DNA of 64,000 nt from Corynebacterium sp. SCR221107 (GCF_027886475.1 NZ_CP115670.1:124001-188000), one strand, 5' to 3'. Numbered from the stretch's first letter, positions 40,771 to 51,079 are shown. The notes: a model not told the origin generated them from the letters alone. Numbers and translations are program-made.

Positions 40771-42714
40771 CTACCAGATGGTCACCCGCTTGTCCGGCTC
40801 GATCCACATGGCATCGCCCGGTGCGACCTCGAACGCCTCGTAGAACTCGGCGACGTTGCCGGCGATGACGTTGCAACGGAATTCTGCAGGCGAGTGCGGG
40901 TCGATGACCAGGTACTGGCTGGCCATTTCCGGACGGATCTTTGTGCGCCACACCCGCGCCCACGCCAAGAACAGCCGTTGTAGGCCCGTGTATGTGTGGG
41001 TGGTGAGTTCCGGGTCGGCGTCTGCTGCCTCGAAACGCAGCACCGGCGCGGAGTCAAAATCGAGGCCGCGGTCGGCGAGGTAGTTTCGGTAGGCCACCAC
41101 GGCGATGCCGAGGCCGCCGAGGTCGCCGATGTTCTCACCGAGGGTGAACTCGCCGTTGACACCGGTGGATTCGATCCCATTGTCCTTGAGAACCTGCGGG
41201 ACCAGACCCGAGAACTGCTCGACAAGCTTGGCTGTCAGCTGGCTAAATGCCTCCCGGTCGGCGTCGGTCCACCAGGAGTTGAGGTTGCCGTCGCCGTCGT
41301 ATTGCGATCCCTGGTCGTCGAAGCCGTGGCCGATTTCGTGGCCGATGACCGCGCCGATAGCACCGAAGTTCTCCGCCGCGTCGGCCTGCGGATCGTAGAA
41401 AGGCGGGCGCAGGATGGCCGCGGGGAAGGTGATGTCATTGACCACCGGGTTGTAAAAGGCATTGACGGTCTGCGGGGTGGTCACCCATTCCGTGCGGTCG
41501 GCTGGCTTGCCGATCTTGCCGATCTGATAACGGTGAACGAAGGAGGATCCCGCGCGCACATTGGCCACGAGGTCCGCGCCAGCCGGGCTAAATTCCAGCG
41601 CACTGAAGTCGCGCCAGGAGTCGGGATAGCCGATCTTCGCGTTGAACTTCGCCAACTTGGCCAATGCCTTTTCCCTGGTCGCAGGGCTCATCCACGACAG
41701 CGCGGAAATGCGCTGGTGATAGGCCTTGAGCAGGTAGTCCACCAGCTCAAGCATGTCCTCCTTGGAGCTTTCCGGGAAGTGCTTATCGACGAAGCTACGT
41801 CCGATTTCCTCACCCACGAAACTCTCCGCCAGGCCCAACGCGCGCTTCCAACGATCCCGCTGCTGGGTAGCTCCCGACAACACGGTGCCATAGAACTCGA
41901 AGTTGGCCTTGGAAATCTCCGGGGTGAGCACACCCGCGCGAGAATTGAGAATGTGCCACAAAGCCCACAGGCGGAAATCGTCGAGGGACTCGGACTCCAA
42001 CAAACCCACGAGATGCTCAAGATAGTCCGGCATCATGACAACCAGGCGCTGCTTGGGCAGTCCGGTGGCCGCGAGATACTCCTGAATAAGGGCAGGCAGC
42101 TGCTCGAACTCGGTGGGGTTAAACGTGGCGACCGCATCGCGGGTGCGCACCACGTCCCAGTGGCCTGCAGCGATCTTGGTTTCAAGCGCCACGATTGTCG
42201 ACGCGGCTTCCTCAGGGGTGGTTCCCAGCACGCCGGCGTCATAAAAGCCCAGCATGCGCGCCACATGTTCGCGGTAGGCGGCCAGCGTTTCCGCCTGTGC
42301 GGGCTCCCGGTAATAGGACTCATCCGGCAGCCCCAGCCCGGATTGGAAGACGTAGGCTAGGGCATCGTCGCTGGCGGAGTCCTTTTCCACCCAGAACCCG
42401 ATGAGGCCACCCACGCCCACCTCGTCGAGGCGGCCCAGGGAGGCGGCAAGAGACGCAGCGGAGCTGGTATCGAGATCGGCGAGGTCTGAATCCAGCGCCT
42501 TCATCCCAGCGGCGGTAACCCCCTCAGTGTCCATGAAGGAGGCATACAGCGTGCCCGCGCGGGTGTCGCGCTGGTTGCTGACGATGTCTAAGACCAGTTC
42601 CTCGGCCGAATCGCGCAGTCCGTGGAAAGTCCCATCCACGCCACGGTCATCGGGGATGACATGGCTTTCCAACCAGGGGCCGTTGACGAAGCGATAAAGA
42701 TCATTCATATGCAT
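40771..42714 (-). CDS. pepO: M13 family metalloendopeptidase (PepO/neprilysin-like)
   Basis: This 647-residue zinc peptidase has the HEIGH motif at residues 459-463 (VIGHEIGHGFDDQGSQYD), the GENIGDLGG zinc-ligand motif, and NAFYNP. The N-terminal part is the alpha-helical M13_N domain. There is no signal peptide, so it may be cytoplasmic, as in related actinobacteria. It cleaves oligopeptides. The ATG at 42714 follows a GGGG sequence; ATGs at 42708 and upstream are alternatives. It converges on the merR gene. Confidence 0.92.
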   Translation of the reverse strand: MHMNDLYRFVNGPWLESHVIPDDRGVDGTFHGLRDSAEELVLDIVSNQRDTRAGTLYASFMDTEGVTAAGMKALDSDLADLDTSSAASLAASLGRLDEVGVGGLIGFWVEKDSASDDALAYVFQSGLGLPDESYYREPAQAETLAAYREHVARMLGFYDAGVLGTTPEEAASTIVALETKIAAGHWDVVRTRDAVATFNPTEFEQLPALIQEYLAATGLPKQRLVVMMPDYLEHLVGLLESESLDDFRLWALWHILNSRAGVLTPEISKANFEFYGTVLSGATQQRDRWKRALGLAESFVGEEIGRSFVDKHFPESSKEDMLELVDYLLKAYHQRISALSWMSPATREKALAKLAKFNAKIGYPDSWRDFSALEFSPAGADLVANVRAGSSFVHRYQIGKIGKPADRTEWVTTPQTVNAFYNPVVNDITFPAAILRPPFYDPQADAAENFGAIGAVIGHEIGHGFDDQGSQYDGDGNLNSWWTDADREAFSQLTAKLVEQFSGLVPQVLKDNGIESTGVNGEFTLGENIGDLGGLGIAVVAYRNYLADRGLDFDSAPVLRFEAADADPELTTHTYTGLQRLFLAWARVWRTKIRPEMASQYLVIDPHSPAEFRCNVIAGNVAEFYEAFEVAPGDAMWIEPDKRVTIW

Positions 42715-42792
42715 GAGCCCCACTCTAATCAAAGTGATGACAGCACGGCGCACGGCCATCATGATGCGGACAGCAGGGCATACGGTGGTGGC

Positions 42793-43509
42793 ATGGCCGA
42801 CAGCGCGGAGGTTGCGCTGTTGAACCAGGCGCTGTCGAAGGGTATGTCCATTTCATTGCACAATGGGAAGGTTTTTCACGCTGTGCAGCCCAAAAACTCG
42901 GCCCAAGTAGGTACGTTGGGGTTCATGTCGAGCTACCGTAACCGTCCAGCCATCCGCCCCTGGCACTGGATCACACTTATCCTGGTTACCGCCTGTGCGC
43001 TGTCTTTACCTATCGCGGTCAACGCCGTCTTGCCCGATAAGCAAAAGCAGGGCATCCCGGTAGACCTTGGGATCAACAGCCTGGAGGGTGAATGGAGCCT
43101 CCCGCTCACAGATGCCAACGGCGCTGATGTCCTCTGTAAAAAAGATGCCAGCTTGCCGCTGATCGGGGGATTTGATTGCGATGGCACAATGGTGGTCCCG
43201 TACGTTCACGAAAATGGTGTCGATCCCGACACCACCCTGCGGCGGATGGTGCGGGCAACAGGCAACCTCGAACAGCTCGACCAGTATCCGATCACGAAGC
43301 AGGGGCCGCTGAGCATCATTGAGGTAGCGGGAACCTGGCCGGGGATAGGCATGTCCATCCAAGGCACCGGCGACCATGAAGGGTTATCGATGTTCGTCTA
43401 CGTCGAAGGCCCGGATGACTATTACTACGCGCACCTGGTCGCGGACGTGCTGCTTCAGGAAGCGGGCGTTGCGAAAAGTGATGCCGAAGAATTCGAGCTC
43501 GCCGCCTAA
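42793..43509 (+). CDS. Membrane-anchored exported protein of unknown function
   Basis: The 238-residue protein has one transmembrane helix (about residues 59-79, WITLILVTACALSLPIAV) and an extracytoplasmic domain with VLCKKDASLPLIGGFDCDG. The ATG at 42793 would be leaderless (TACGGT 6 nt upstream); a later ATG at 42925 (MSSYRNRP) is possible, which would shorten the cytoplasmic part to 17 residues. It is followed closely by the PrsW-like protease gene, with which it may be co-transcribed. I do not recognise the family. Confidence 0.7.
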   Translation: MADSAEVALLNQALSKGMSISLHNGKVFHAVQPKNSAQVGTLGFMSSYRNRPAIRPWHWITLILVTACALSLPIAVNAVLPDKQKQGIPVDLGINSLEGEWSLPLTDANGADVLCKKDASLPLIGGFDCDGTMVVPYVHENGVDPDTTLRRMVRATGNLEQLDQYPITKQGPLSIIEVAGTWPGIGMSIQGTGDHEGLSMFVYVEGPDDYYYAHLVADVLLQEAGVAKSDAEEFELAA

Positions 43510-43524
43510 GTCAGGGAAAAGACA

Positions 43525-44862
43525 ATGAATCCACCTACCCCGCCAACAAACAACATGAACCCTTATAGTCCGAACTCGCACGCGTCCCACGGGCCGCACG
43601 CTGCCTACCCGGCGCAGCCGTCCTTCGCACAAGGGATTCCGTCCCCCGGTGCTCAGCCAGGGCCTCATCCCGGTCCTTACCCCGGCGGATCCCCAGCGCT
43701 TGAGCCTGCAGGGGAGGCCGAAAAGCAGCCGGGAAGCGGATCGGGTATGCGCCAATACCGGGGCGTTCGCATTACGTTGTATGTAGCCATCGCGTTGTCG
43801 ATGATCACGGTGATCCTCATGTTCATCACCTTCGCATTCCAATCGCCGGTCGGGCTGCTGGTGGGCGTGCCCACCGCCGCCATCTACTTGGCCATCGGGC
43901 TTGCCATTTTCCGCTTCACCCCCATGTGGCCTCAACCGGCACTGGGGCTGACGCTGGCGGCGCTGGGCTGGGGTTCTGGTTTCGCGATCTCGGCGGTGTT
44001 TCTCGTCGCCGGTGTCTGGGGGGACATCACCACGAAGCTGGATATCCCCGCCGCCGAGATGTCCTTTAGCGGCGCATACCCAGAAGAGATCATCAAGGCG
44101 GCAGGGGTGATGGCATTCCTGCTGTGCTTCCCGCAGCTGAACCGGCCGTGGCACGGCTTTGTTGTGGGCGGGCTGATCGGATTGGGCTTCGATACCTTCG
44201 AAAACCTAGGGTATGCGGTCATCTTCGGCATGCTCGACCCCAACTCGGATGCGGCGGGTGCTGCCTCCGTGTGGACGCTACGCATCGTCGCCGGCCCCTA
44301 CCTGCACGTGATCCTCAGCTCGATTGCGGGCTACGGCCTTGCCTTGGCCATGCTAAGCGGCAAGCGCACCCCCACGGGCGCTCCCATTGGATTAGGGCGC
44401 CGCCTGGCCTATGCCATCGGCGGGTTTGCCATCGCCTTCCTCGCCCACTTCATGTGGAACTACCAGCCGGACAGCGTCGTCGTGAACACGGTAGTGATCG
44501 TGGTCGTCTCCTTGATCATCTACCCGCTGTTTATCGCTGTGTGGATTCATTGCTACAAGGAGGCGAAAGCAGAAAAGGCGAGTTCGACTGTCGCCTCTCA
44601 TGGCGCCGAAATATTGGGAAACCGGGCGGGTGAGCCGTACACCGCCACCTTCGCACCGGGTAGCATCGCCGGGCAGGCGGCACCGCATCCTGCGGCGGGC
44701 CAGCCACAGTGGCCGGCACCGCCTGGAGGGATACCCCCAGTTTCCAGCGGGGCGGAAGGCTCCTTCTTGCCTCAGATGCTTCCGGCAACCATGCAGCCGC
44801 CACCGATGCCGGGTGGCCAACCCCAGGTGCGGCCACCGGAAGCGGATAGCCGCCATGACTAA
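43525..44862 (+). CDS. PrsW family intramembrane metalloprotease
   Basis: This 445-residue protein has a Pro/Gly-rich cytoplasmic N-terminus (about 75 residues), about eight membrane helices and a Pro/Gly-rich C-terminal tail. The PrsW-family acidic and histidine motifs are visible: YPEEIIKA, GFDTFENLGYA, GPYLHVILSS and FLAHFMWN. PrsW of Bacillus starts cleavage of the anti-sigma factor RsiW. No anti-sigma factor gene is adjacent; the exported protein upstream is a possible partner. Confidence 0.85.
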   Translation: MNPPTPPTNNMNPYSPNSHASHGPHAAYPAQPSFAQGIPSPGAQPGPHPGPYPGGSPALEPAGEAEKQPGSGSGMRQYRGVRITLYVAIALSMITVILMFITFAFQSPVGLLVGVPTAAIYLAIGLAIFRFTPMWPQPALGLTLAALGWGSGFAISAVFLVAGVWGDITTKLDIPAAEMSFSGAYPEEIIKAAGVMAFLLCFPQLNRPWHGFVVGGLIGLGFDTFENLGYAVIFGMLDPNSDAAGAASVWTLRIVAGPYLHVILSSIAGYGLALAMLSGKRTPTGAPIGLGRRLAYAIGGFAIAFLAHFMWNYQPDSVVVNTVVIVVVSLIIYPLFIAVWIHCYKEAKAEKASSTVASHGAEILGNRAGEPYTATFAPGSIAGQAAPHPAAGQPQWPAPPGGIPPVSSGAEGSFLPQMLPATMQPPPMPGGQPQVRPPEADSRHD

Positions 44863-44889
44863 TGCTGCTAGCCAAGGGTGGGATGGCGT

Positions 44890-45171
44890 CTAGTTGAGCA
44901 GCTTCAGCGAGTGCCGCGCCGGGTTCGTCGGGGTGGTCGAGGAAGTGTGCGAGATCTGCCCGGCCTGGCTGGCTGCCGCTTCGGCGGCGGCATCCTTGGC
45001 CATGTTTGAGTCTTGATTGTTGACTTCCGCATTGATGAGGCTTGCGACGGTGACTTGGTTGTCTTGAACTTGATCGTCCTCACCCAAGCTGACGAACGCG
45101 CTCGTGGCCAAGGACGCAGTGACGGCGACGGAGGCGAGCACGGCAATGGTTGACTTCTTCAACGACTTCAT
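44890..45171 (-). CDS. Small exported protein of unknown function
   Basis: This 93-residue protein has a signal peptide (MKSLKKSTIAVLASVAVTAS and so on, cleaved near residue 25) and a short mature part, acidic then Ala/Ser/Thr-rich, with no cysteines. The gene is convergent with the PrsW gene. No family is recognised. Confidence 0.65.
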   Translation of the reverse strand: MKSLKKSTIAVLASVAVTASLATSAFVSLGEDDQVQDNQVTVASLINAEVNNQDSNMAKDAAAEAAASQAGQISHTSSTTPTNPARHSLKLLN

Positions 45172-45313
45172 GCCGATGTGCCCTCAACTTTCTTCATTGA
45201 CTGTTGCGCCCATGGTGCGCCCGGAACCTGTCATCAACCTGAAAAGTGACAATTCGTCGCCTGCCAGTTCTTTAACAAACGAGGCTCGGCAATCCTAGGA
45301 AACGGCCAGCCTG

Positions 45314-45326
45314 GTCGTCGGAAAGC
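45314..45326 (+). repeat. Dispersed intergenic repeat, copy 16
   Basis: GTCGTCGGAAAGC, one mismatch to consensus, between the small exported gene and the emb terminator. Confidence 0.55.
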
Positions 45327-45370
45327 ACGGCAAAACTGCATGTGGGCCGGGCTATGGCGCAGAAAGAAAA

Positions 45371-45427
45371 CCCCACCCCGGTTGGCATAGCTTTCTTGAG
45401 CGAAGCTGATGCCGCCCCGAGGTGGGG
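45371..45427 (-). terminator. Terminator of the emb gene
   Basis: On the minus strand CCCCACCTCGG (45427-45417) pairs with CCGGGGTGGGG (45381-45371), with a second inner stem GGCAT/ATGCC, and TTTTCTTTCT follows. Confidence 0.75.
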
Positions 45428-45459
45428 AAATTGATCGCACTCGTCACCGTAAGAGAGGC

Positions 45460-48400
45460 CTACTGGCTGGTATCCACGTTCATTGCGCCGGGGTACCACA
45501 GGCCGGAGCGGGTGATGATCTCCTCGTCGATGACGGCCTGCTGCGGGGCCTCACCCACCGAGTTGGTATACGGGTTATAGACCTCGATGGAACCCCAGTC
45601 GCGCTGCCAATCGTCCTTAGCGTAGGCGGGCAACTGGTAGGAATAGTTCACGGCCTCGGCGGTGCCGAGCACACCGCCGCCGTCATAATCCTCGAAGGAG
45701 GCGCCGGACATCTTGCCGTCATAGTCGGCCGTAATGCGGTATTCGGGGGTCTCCACCACGCCGGCATAGTGGCTAAACGGGCGCTGGCACGGGAATTGCA
45801 GCGGCACCGCCCAGTCCAACAGCACCGGGGCCGTTGATCCGACAACATTGTTCAAGGTGTCCATGCTGGGCACGCGCGGCGGGGTAAATGCCAGCCACTG
45901 GTTGGAATCCAGGCTGGAGTCGATGGCATGGATGCGAACCACATCGGCCTCGGCAGGCAGATCATCCAGCGGAAGGCGCAGGTTACGCCACGAATTCTCC
46001 GGCCCGATATCGAGCATGCGGGTCTCGCCGAGCATGTCTACCTCACCGTTGTCGCCGGTGCGCCCGTACTGCAGGAACAGATCCTGCCCCTCCTTTTCAA
46101 TGCCATCGGTGTCGAAGTGCTTGATGCGGCCCGCCGCGGACACGACGAGCAAGGGCGCATCCTCGCTGCGCGCGGGCAAGGAATACCACGAGGTGGTGGT
46201 CTCCGCGTAGTACTGCTGGCCCTCGGTGTAGGATCCGAGGACCGGAACCGAGGTGTAATCCAGGTTGAAGGGCAGGTTCGCGTTGGAACCATTCGCACCC
46301 GATTCCGTGCGCACGGTGTCGGAATCGCCCGTCGTGCTGTCTTCCACGGAACCGGCCTTTGCCTCTTGTGCCGACGAGGCGCGCCCGGTGTCGATCTCGT
46401 CGTTGACCACGACGGAGATGCGGTTCGGGTCGAAGCCGCGGGTGTTCTCATCGCCCAGGGAGTCCGCCAGGCTGCCCTCGAGCGGGGTGAGGAAGGAACC
46501 GTTGGAGTTGGTTTCTACGAGCACATCGTCGGCGAGCGCACACGTGTCGCCGCCGAGCGAGCGCAGGTTACCGAGGCCCACGGTGTAGGCCGGGTATTGG
46601 CTGATGAATGCCTTTGCAAACACGGCGGAGTTAAACAGCACGGTCAGCGCGCACAGCACCGCGATCGGCGCAGAGGCGATCAGCGTTGTGCGGCGGGTGG
46701 CCGGGGCGGTGACTTCGGCGGTGGGGTTGACGTCATCCTTGTGGAAGTCCTTGCGGAAGGTCAAGACCACGCCCGCAAACAGCACCAGCATGGCGATGAG
46801 CAGCATGACGGTCGCCGCTTCGATCTCCTTGAACTGGATGGTCTTGTCCCACCACGGGATGGCGTAGCTGGAGGTGTACCACCAGCCGTTGGGCCCTGCC
46901 AGCGCGAGGGCGAAGACAAAGAGCATGCCGCCGGCCACCAGGACGCGGGTGCGCAGCGAGCGCAGGGCGACTTGGGACAGGGCCACCGCCGCCAGCCCCG
47001 CCAGCGCGGCACCCAAGCCGGCGTAGATACCGAAGTGGTGCGACCATTTCGTGGGGGTAAACATCAAGAAGAAGACGGTGCCCGCGATGATCAAGGTCAG
47101 GCGGCGCGCCGGATCCTTGCTGGAGCCGGGGACCTTGCCGTTGCGCAGCATCGAGGCGATGACCACGACGAAGGCCACGACAACCATGAGGAAGGCCAGG
47201 CGGCGCGGGTAGGAGCCGTCGACGGAGCTGCTCATCAGGGTCTGGTAGCGCACCAGCTCGAAGTACCAGCGCAGCGAGGGGCCCTTGTCCGCGCGAACCG
47301 AGATGGACTCCGTGACGGTGCGCAGCGTCTGATCGCCGAAGACGGCGATGAGCACGGAGAATCCGGCGGCGAAGAAGGGGGCAAGCAGGCCAATCCAGGT
47401 CCGGCGCTTAGCCCGGGGGGAGGAGCTGGCATCGGCGCCGATGAGGGTGATGACCTTGTGGTGAATAAGGCGCAGGATCTGCGAGAAGCAGGCCAGCAGC
47501 GCGGCCACCGCCATCAGTCCGGTCGGGCCGCAGGCCAAGGTGAAGGCCGCCACCGCCGTGCCGACGACGCCGGGGAACAGCCGACGGGTGGCAATCGCCC
47601 GCTCAAACAGCAGCCAGGTGGCCAGCGAGCCGAGGGCGATGATGGGCTCCGGACGCAGGCCGTTGTTGTAGGCCTGCCAGAAGGCGAGGAATACGAACGC
47701 GGCGGTCCAGTGCGCCACGCGGCGGCCGTCGATCTTGTCGCCCAGCAGCGGCATCACCATGCGCGAGAGCATAAACCAGATCACCACCGCGGCGATCAGC
47801 GAGGGCAGGCGCATCCACATGGAGGCGGTGGACACGCGGGCGAGCACGCCAAGGAGGTCGTAGTACGGGGCGCCGAAGGGGGACTCGGGTACGCCGAACC
47901 ACCGGTAGTAGTTGGCCATGTAGCTAGAGTCGGCCGAGGCACGAGCCATGGTGAGGATGAAGCCATCGTCGGAGGTGTTGGCGCCGAAGATGTACCAGTA
48001 TCCCAGCAAGGCGCCGACTACCGCGTCGAGGCCGGTTGGCCTGAAGGCACCCGGGCGCAGCCACGGGATTCGACCACGGCCGTCGAGACGGTCGAGCCTG
48101 AACACGCACGCCATGGCCACTAAAGTCAGCAGGCCACCCAGGTACATGGCTGCGGTCTTGATGAAGGTAGGCGAGGAGGTGTAGCGGGAGTTGATCTCGA
48201 CGTGTGCGGCCAGGCCGGCGTCGGCAAGCGAAGCCGCCTGCGCGCTGGAGTCGATCTCGGTGTAGATGCCGGTAACCTGTGGGCGCATGTCATCGTCGGT
48301 GGTGGCGATGTAGTCGTTGCCCTCCGGGTCGCTGGCGCCTGGAATTTCTGCCGTCGTGCCGTCCTCGTTGGAGGAAACCTTGATCACGGCATCGTCGGGA

Positions 48401-48840
48401 AGCGCGGTGACCTCCTCCTTCGTTAGATCGAGGAGGAGGTCACCGCGCACAGCCACATCCAGGCTGCCGTCGAAGGAGCGGACGAAAAGCCCTCGGCCGA
48501 AGGCCTTGTCCGAGTCTTGCGGCAGGGTGCCAACGAGGAGGTCCTCGCCCTCGCGCAGCTGCGCGATCGCGGCGACCGGCACGTCGACGTCGATGTATTC
48601 AGGCGCATAGCTTTCCAGCGGCGCGCTGACGGAATCCAGCGTGCCCGACTGTGGCCAGGACAGCGAGGATTGCACCTGGTTGACCGGCAGGAACGGGGTA
48701 AGGATGAACGCCAGCATGGCCACAAGCCCGCTGATCGTTGCTACCCGCAGCAGCAAGGTGCGCTGCCGCGGGTCGACGCTTGCGACGTTATCGGTTGAGA
48801 GTGTGGGGGCTGGCCCCGTTGTCACCTGGGTTTCAGACAC
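45460..48840 (-). CDS. emb: Arabinosyltransferase Emb (EmbA/B/C family)
   Basis: This 1126-residue membrane enzyme extends arabinan with arabinofuranose from decaprenyl-phospho-arabinose. The GT-C motif is SDDGF at about residue 292, after a large first exoplasmic domain, followed by the multi-helix core and a C-terminal exoplasmic domain with carbohydrate-binding character (from about residue 740). Corynebacteria carry one emb gene rather than the three of mycobacteria, and only one is visible here. It is the ethambutol target. GTG start with AGGA upstream, 57 bp after aftA. Confidence 0.95.
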   Translation of the reverse strand: MSETQVTTGPAPTLSTDNVASVDPRQRTLLLRVATISGLVAMLAFILTPFLPVNQVQSSLSWPQSGTLDSVSAPLESYAPEYIDVDVPVAAIAQLREGEDLLVGTLPQDSDKAFGRGLFVRSFDGSLDVAVRGDLLLDLTKEEVTALPDDAVIKVSSNEDGTTAEIPGASDPEGNDYIATTDDDMRPQVTGIYTEIDSSAQAASLADAGLAAHVEINSRYTSSPTFIKTAAMYLGGLLTLVAMACVFRLDRLDGRGRIPWLRPGAFRPTGLDAVVGALLGYWYIFGANTSDDGFILTMARASADSSYMANYYRWFGVPESPFGAPYYDLLGVLARVSTASMWMRLPSLIAAVVIWFMLSRMVMPLLGDKIDGRRVAHWTAAFVFLAFWQAYNNGLRPEPIIALGSLATWLLFERAIATRRLFPGVVGTAVAAFTLACGPTGLMAVAALLACFSQILRLIHHKVITLIGADASSSPRAKRRTWIGLLAPFFAAGFSVLIAVFGDQTLRTVTESISVRADKGPSLRWYFELVRYQTLMSSSVDGSYPRRLAFLMVVVAFVVVIASMLRNGKVPGSSKDPARRLTLIIAGTVFFLMFTPTKWSHHFGIYAGLGAALAGLAAVALSQVALRSLRTRVLVAGGMLFVFALALAGPNGWWYTSSYAIPWWDKTIQFKEIEAATVMLLIAMLVLFAGVVLTFRKDFHKDDVNPTAEVTAPATRRTTLIASAPIAVLCALTVLFNSAVFAKAFISQYPAYTVGLGNLRSLGGDTCALADDVLVETNSNGSFLTPLEGSLADSLGDENTRGFDPNRISVVVNDEIDTGRASSAQEAKAGSVEDSTTGDSDTVRTESGANGSNANLPFNLDYTSVPVLGSYTEGQQYYAETTTSWYSLPARSEDAPLLVVSAAGRIKHFDTDGIEKEGQDLFLQYGRTGDNGEVDMLGETRMLDIGPENSWRNLRLPLDDLPAEADVVRIHAIDSSLDSNQWLAFTPPRVPSMDTLNNVVGSTAPVLLDWAVPLQFPCQRPFSHYAGVVETPEYRITADYDGKMSGASFEDYDGGGVLGTAEAVNYSYQLPAYAKDDWQRDWGSIEVYNPYTNSVGEAPQQAVIDEEIITRSGLWYPGAMNVDTSQ

Positions 48841-48897
48841 GGCATTAAATCCTAGTTCATCGCCTTCGTGGGGCAGGGTTGACGCTTTCCGTGGCGG

Positions 48898-50925
48898 CTA
48901 GCTAAGAACACGAGTCACCACCACGAAAGGTCCGATCTCGGTGATGCGGAAGGCGTCGGAGTCGAAGCTGGCCGGGTTAAATTGCACGCCGACAAAACGC
49001 ACGTTGGGGTTGTTCGGGTAGATATCTTCCGCCAGGTCATAGACCCAGCCGGAGCCAAAGTCCTGCCCGCTGCTTTCCGACGTCTCCTGCGGCGCATCGC
49101 CCTCGGCCGCCTGCCCGCGGAAGATGAACACCTGCGGCGGGGCCCACGAGGCGGAGTCAAGGGCGGCGGCGAAGGCCGCCGGATCGGCGAGATCGCTCCA
49201 GCTGCGGTTGGCGATGTCTTCGATGTAGGCGTTACGCTCATCGAACTCGCCCAGCGGGTTGGCGTAGTGGCTGGTAAAGGCCTGGAATCCGCGGTAAGGG
49301 TAGTAGGACATAAAGTCCTTCTCGCTGGTGAGCACCACGGTGTCATTGGGGACGAAGCCCTGGGCGAGCAGCTCCTCGTTGATTCGTGGATAGTACTGGG
49401 AGGCATCGGCCGGGAAGCGGTCCGCACGCTCGCCGTAGCCATCAGTCTCGGTGTAGGCCAGGTCGATGAGTTCGGCATTGCGGGTAGGGATCGACTGCGC
49501 GTAGCTGATTCCGGCCACCGATAGCACGGCCACCAGGCAGATTGTCACAAGCTTAGAGGTACGTTCGCTAAACTGCGCCGGGTAGAAGCGGTGAATGCCC
49601 GCAAGCCGGAGATCGGCCAGGCCGAGCACGCCCGCGGTGGCCAGCAGCAAGGTGACCACCACTTCGAGGCGGAAGCCCAGCAAGGTAGTACCGGCGAGAG
49701 TCATGGCCATCGAGGCGATGATCCAGCAGTAGATGGCGATGAGGCACACGGCGAGTGCGCGCACATCCGGATCAAGAAAGCGCACGATGAGGTAGATGAG
49801 GCCGATAAAGCACAAGATGCCCACGATGCTGGTGGCCAGCATGGGGAAGGGCAGTTGCGCGCCGGCGGCGGGCAGGTAGTGGTTGGCGGTGGCGCCGGAA
49901 CGGTGTTCGCCGGAAAGCACCGCCAGGATGTACGGTGCCCACACGATCGCGGCGATGGCCATGGAGCCGACCCCAGCGACGATAACGCGCAGGATAGGCC
50001 ACCAGGATTTCTCGAAGATGAGCGAAAGCAGCCCGGCAAGCACGAGCATGCTCAGCGCGATGACGGCGGTAAAAAGCGTGTACATGGAGGCCGAGAGGCC
50101 GAGGAAGACGGTGATCCCGGCCAGCGCGAAGCGATCCCCACTGAGGCCGCGCCGCCCGATGACGGCGGCGGCAGCCGCACCCAGGGCGATGATGGCCGCA
50201 TAGGGTTCCTCCGAGCTGGTGACCAGCATGATGCAGGTAGAGACCAAGGCGATAGCCGTTGCCACCGGAAGGGATCCGGTAATGCGCTGCCACACGGGCA
50301 CGAGCAGGCAGGCGGCCATGGACAGGCTCACCAGCGACCACGGTTGGAAGGCCTCCCATCCGGGCAGGCCCAGGAGGTTGGCAAAGCGCCCGCCAGTCCA
50401 GAACCAGCCTGCGGGGTAGAAGGCGGGCAGGTCGGCGTAGTTCATGTCCGACAGGTGCCAGGAGTCCGTCAAACGGGTGAGGTATTGGGTGCGGAATCCC
50501 TGGTCAATTGCGATACCGTCGAGGTACATGCGGGTGGCCGACAGCGGGATGGTGAGGCTGGCGGTGATCACACCCGCCGGGGCGAGATAGGCCACCGCGT
50601 AGCTTAGCCACGTCCGCCAGCGCGGCCGGGTGCGTCCCGTGCGCTGGTCTAGCATCCAATAGACCATGAGCACCGCGGTAACAATCACGATGACCACGGT
50701 GGCAACCGTGGCCAGCGCGCGCGTGACGAGCGAGCCGCTAAACGCCGGAAGGGAGGTCTGCTTGAAGGCATACCATGCGACAAGCGTTGCGAGCCCGCCC
50801 GCGATGATCGCGATCGTCATCGCCACAAGCGTTGCTTTTTTGCTCAGCGCATCCGGGGCGTAGCTTTCTTCGGTTGTGCTGGCATCGTCGCGGAAGCTAG
50901 GTGGCGTCTCGGTCGTGGCAGTCAT
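48898..50925 (-). CDS. aftA: AftA, galactan 5-O-arabinofuranosyltransferase
   Basis: This 675-residue GT-C membrane enzyme adds the first arabinose to galactan. It has about eleven helices, MNYADLPAFYPAGWFWTGGR after the first exoplasmic loop, and a soluble C-terminal domain of about 200 residues. The position directly upstream of emb, downstream of dprE2, agrees with the conserved corynebacterial-mycobacterial cluster. Confidence 0.93.
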   Translation of the reverse strand: MTATTETPPSFRDDASTTEESYAPDALSKKATLVAMTIAIIAGGLATLVAWYAFKQTSLPAFSGSLVTRALATVATVVIVIVTAVLMVYWMLDQRTGRTRPRWRTWLSYAVAYLAPAGVITASLTIPLSATRMYLDGIAIDQGFRTQYLTRLTDSWHLSDMNYADLPAFYPAGWFWTGGRFANLLGLPGWEAFQPWSLVSLSMAACLLVPVWQRITGSLPVATAIALVSTCIMLVTSSEEPYAAIIALGAAAAAVIGRRGLSGDRFALAGITVFLGLSASMYTLFTAVIALSMLVLAGLLSLIFEKSWWPILRVIVAGVGSMAIAAIVWAPYILAVLSGEHRSGATANHYLPAAGAQLPFPMLATSIVGILCFIGLIYLIVRFLDPDVRALAVCLIAIYCWIIASMAMTLAGTTLLGFRLEVVVTLLLATAGVLGLADLRLAGIHRFYPAQFSERTSKLVTICLVAVLSVAGISYAQSIPTRNAELIDLAYTETDGYGERADRFPADASQYYPRINEELLAQGFVPNDTVVLTSEKDFMSYYPYRGFQAFTSHYANPLGEFDERNAYIEDIANRSWSDLADPAAFAAALDSASWAPPQVFIFRGQAAEGDAPQETSESSGQDFGSGWVYDLAEDIYPNNPNVRFVGVQFNPASFDSDAFRITEIGPFVVVTRVLS

Positions 50926-50971
50926 TCTTATATCTTGTCACACCCGTCGCAGCAGTTCGCTTCTAGTTCTT

Positions 50972-50984
50972 GCTTTCCGACGGC
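50972..50984 (-). repeat. Dispersed intergenic repeat, copy 17
   Basis: GCCGTCGGAAAGC on the minus strand, one mismatch to consensus, upstream of aftA. Confidence 0.55.
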
Positions 50985-51028
50985 TAAGGTGTGCGCGCGC
51001 CACCTGGTGGCCGAGGCGCAAACACAAA

Positions 51029-51053
51029 TCTCCCCACCATGGCGGCGGGGAGA
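51029..51053 (-). terminator. Stem-loop after dprE2
   Basis: TCTCCCC (51029-51035) and GGGGAGA (51047-51053) form a stem, and TTTGTGTTTG follows on the minus strand. Confidence 0.6.
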
Positions 51054-51079
51054 CTGCAGACCGGGAGCCGAACGGCTGC

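Noticed and set aside
45928..48123. Very long (731-codon) frame opposite emb
   Set aside because: It is the antisense frame of a G+C-rich gene; the translation is rich in Gly, Arg, His and Gln without any domain.
48225..48238. GGCGTCGGCAAGC inside the emb coding sequence, and a similar CGTCGGCAAGC at 63797
   Set aside because: Both encode the common peptide LADA in the correct frame and lack the ACCGTR extension, so they are not counted in the dispersed repeat.
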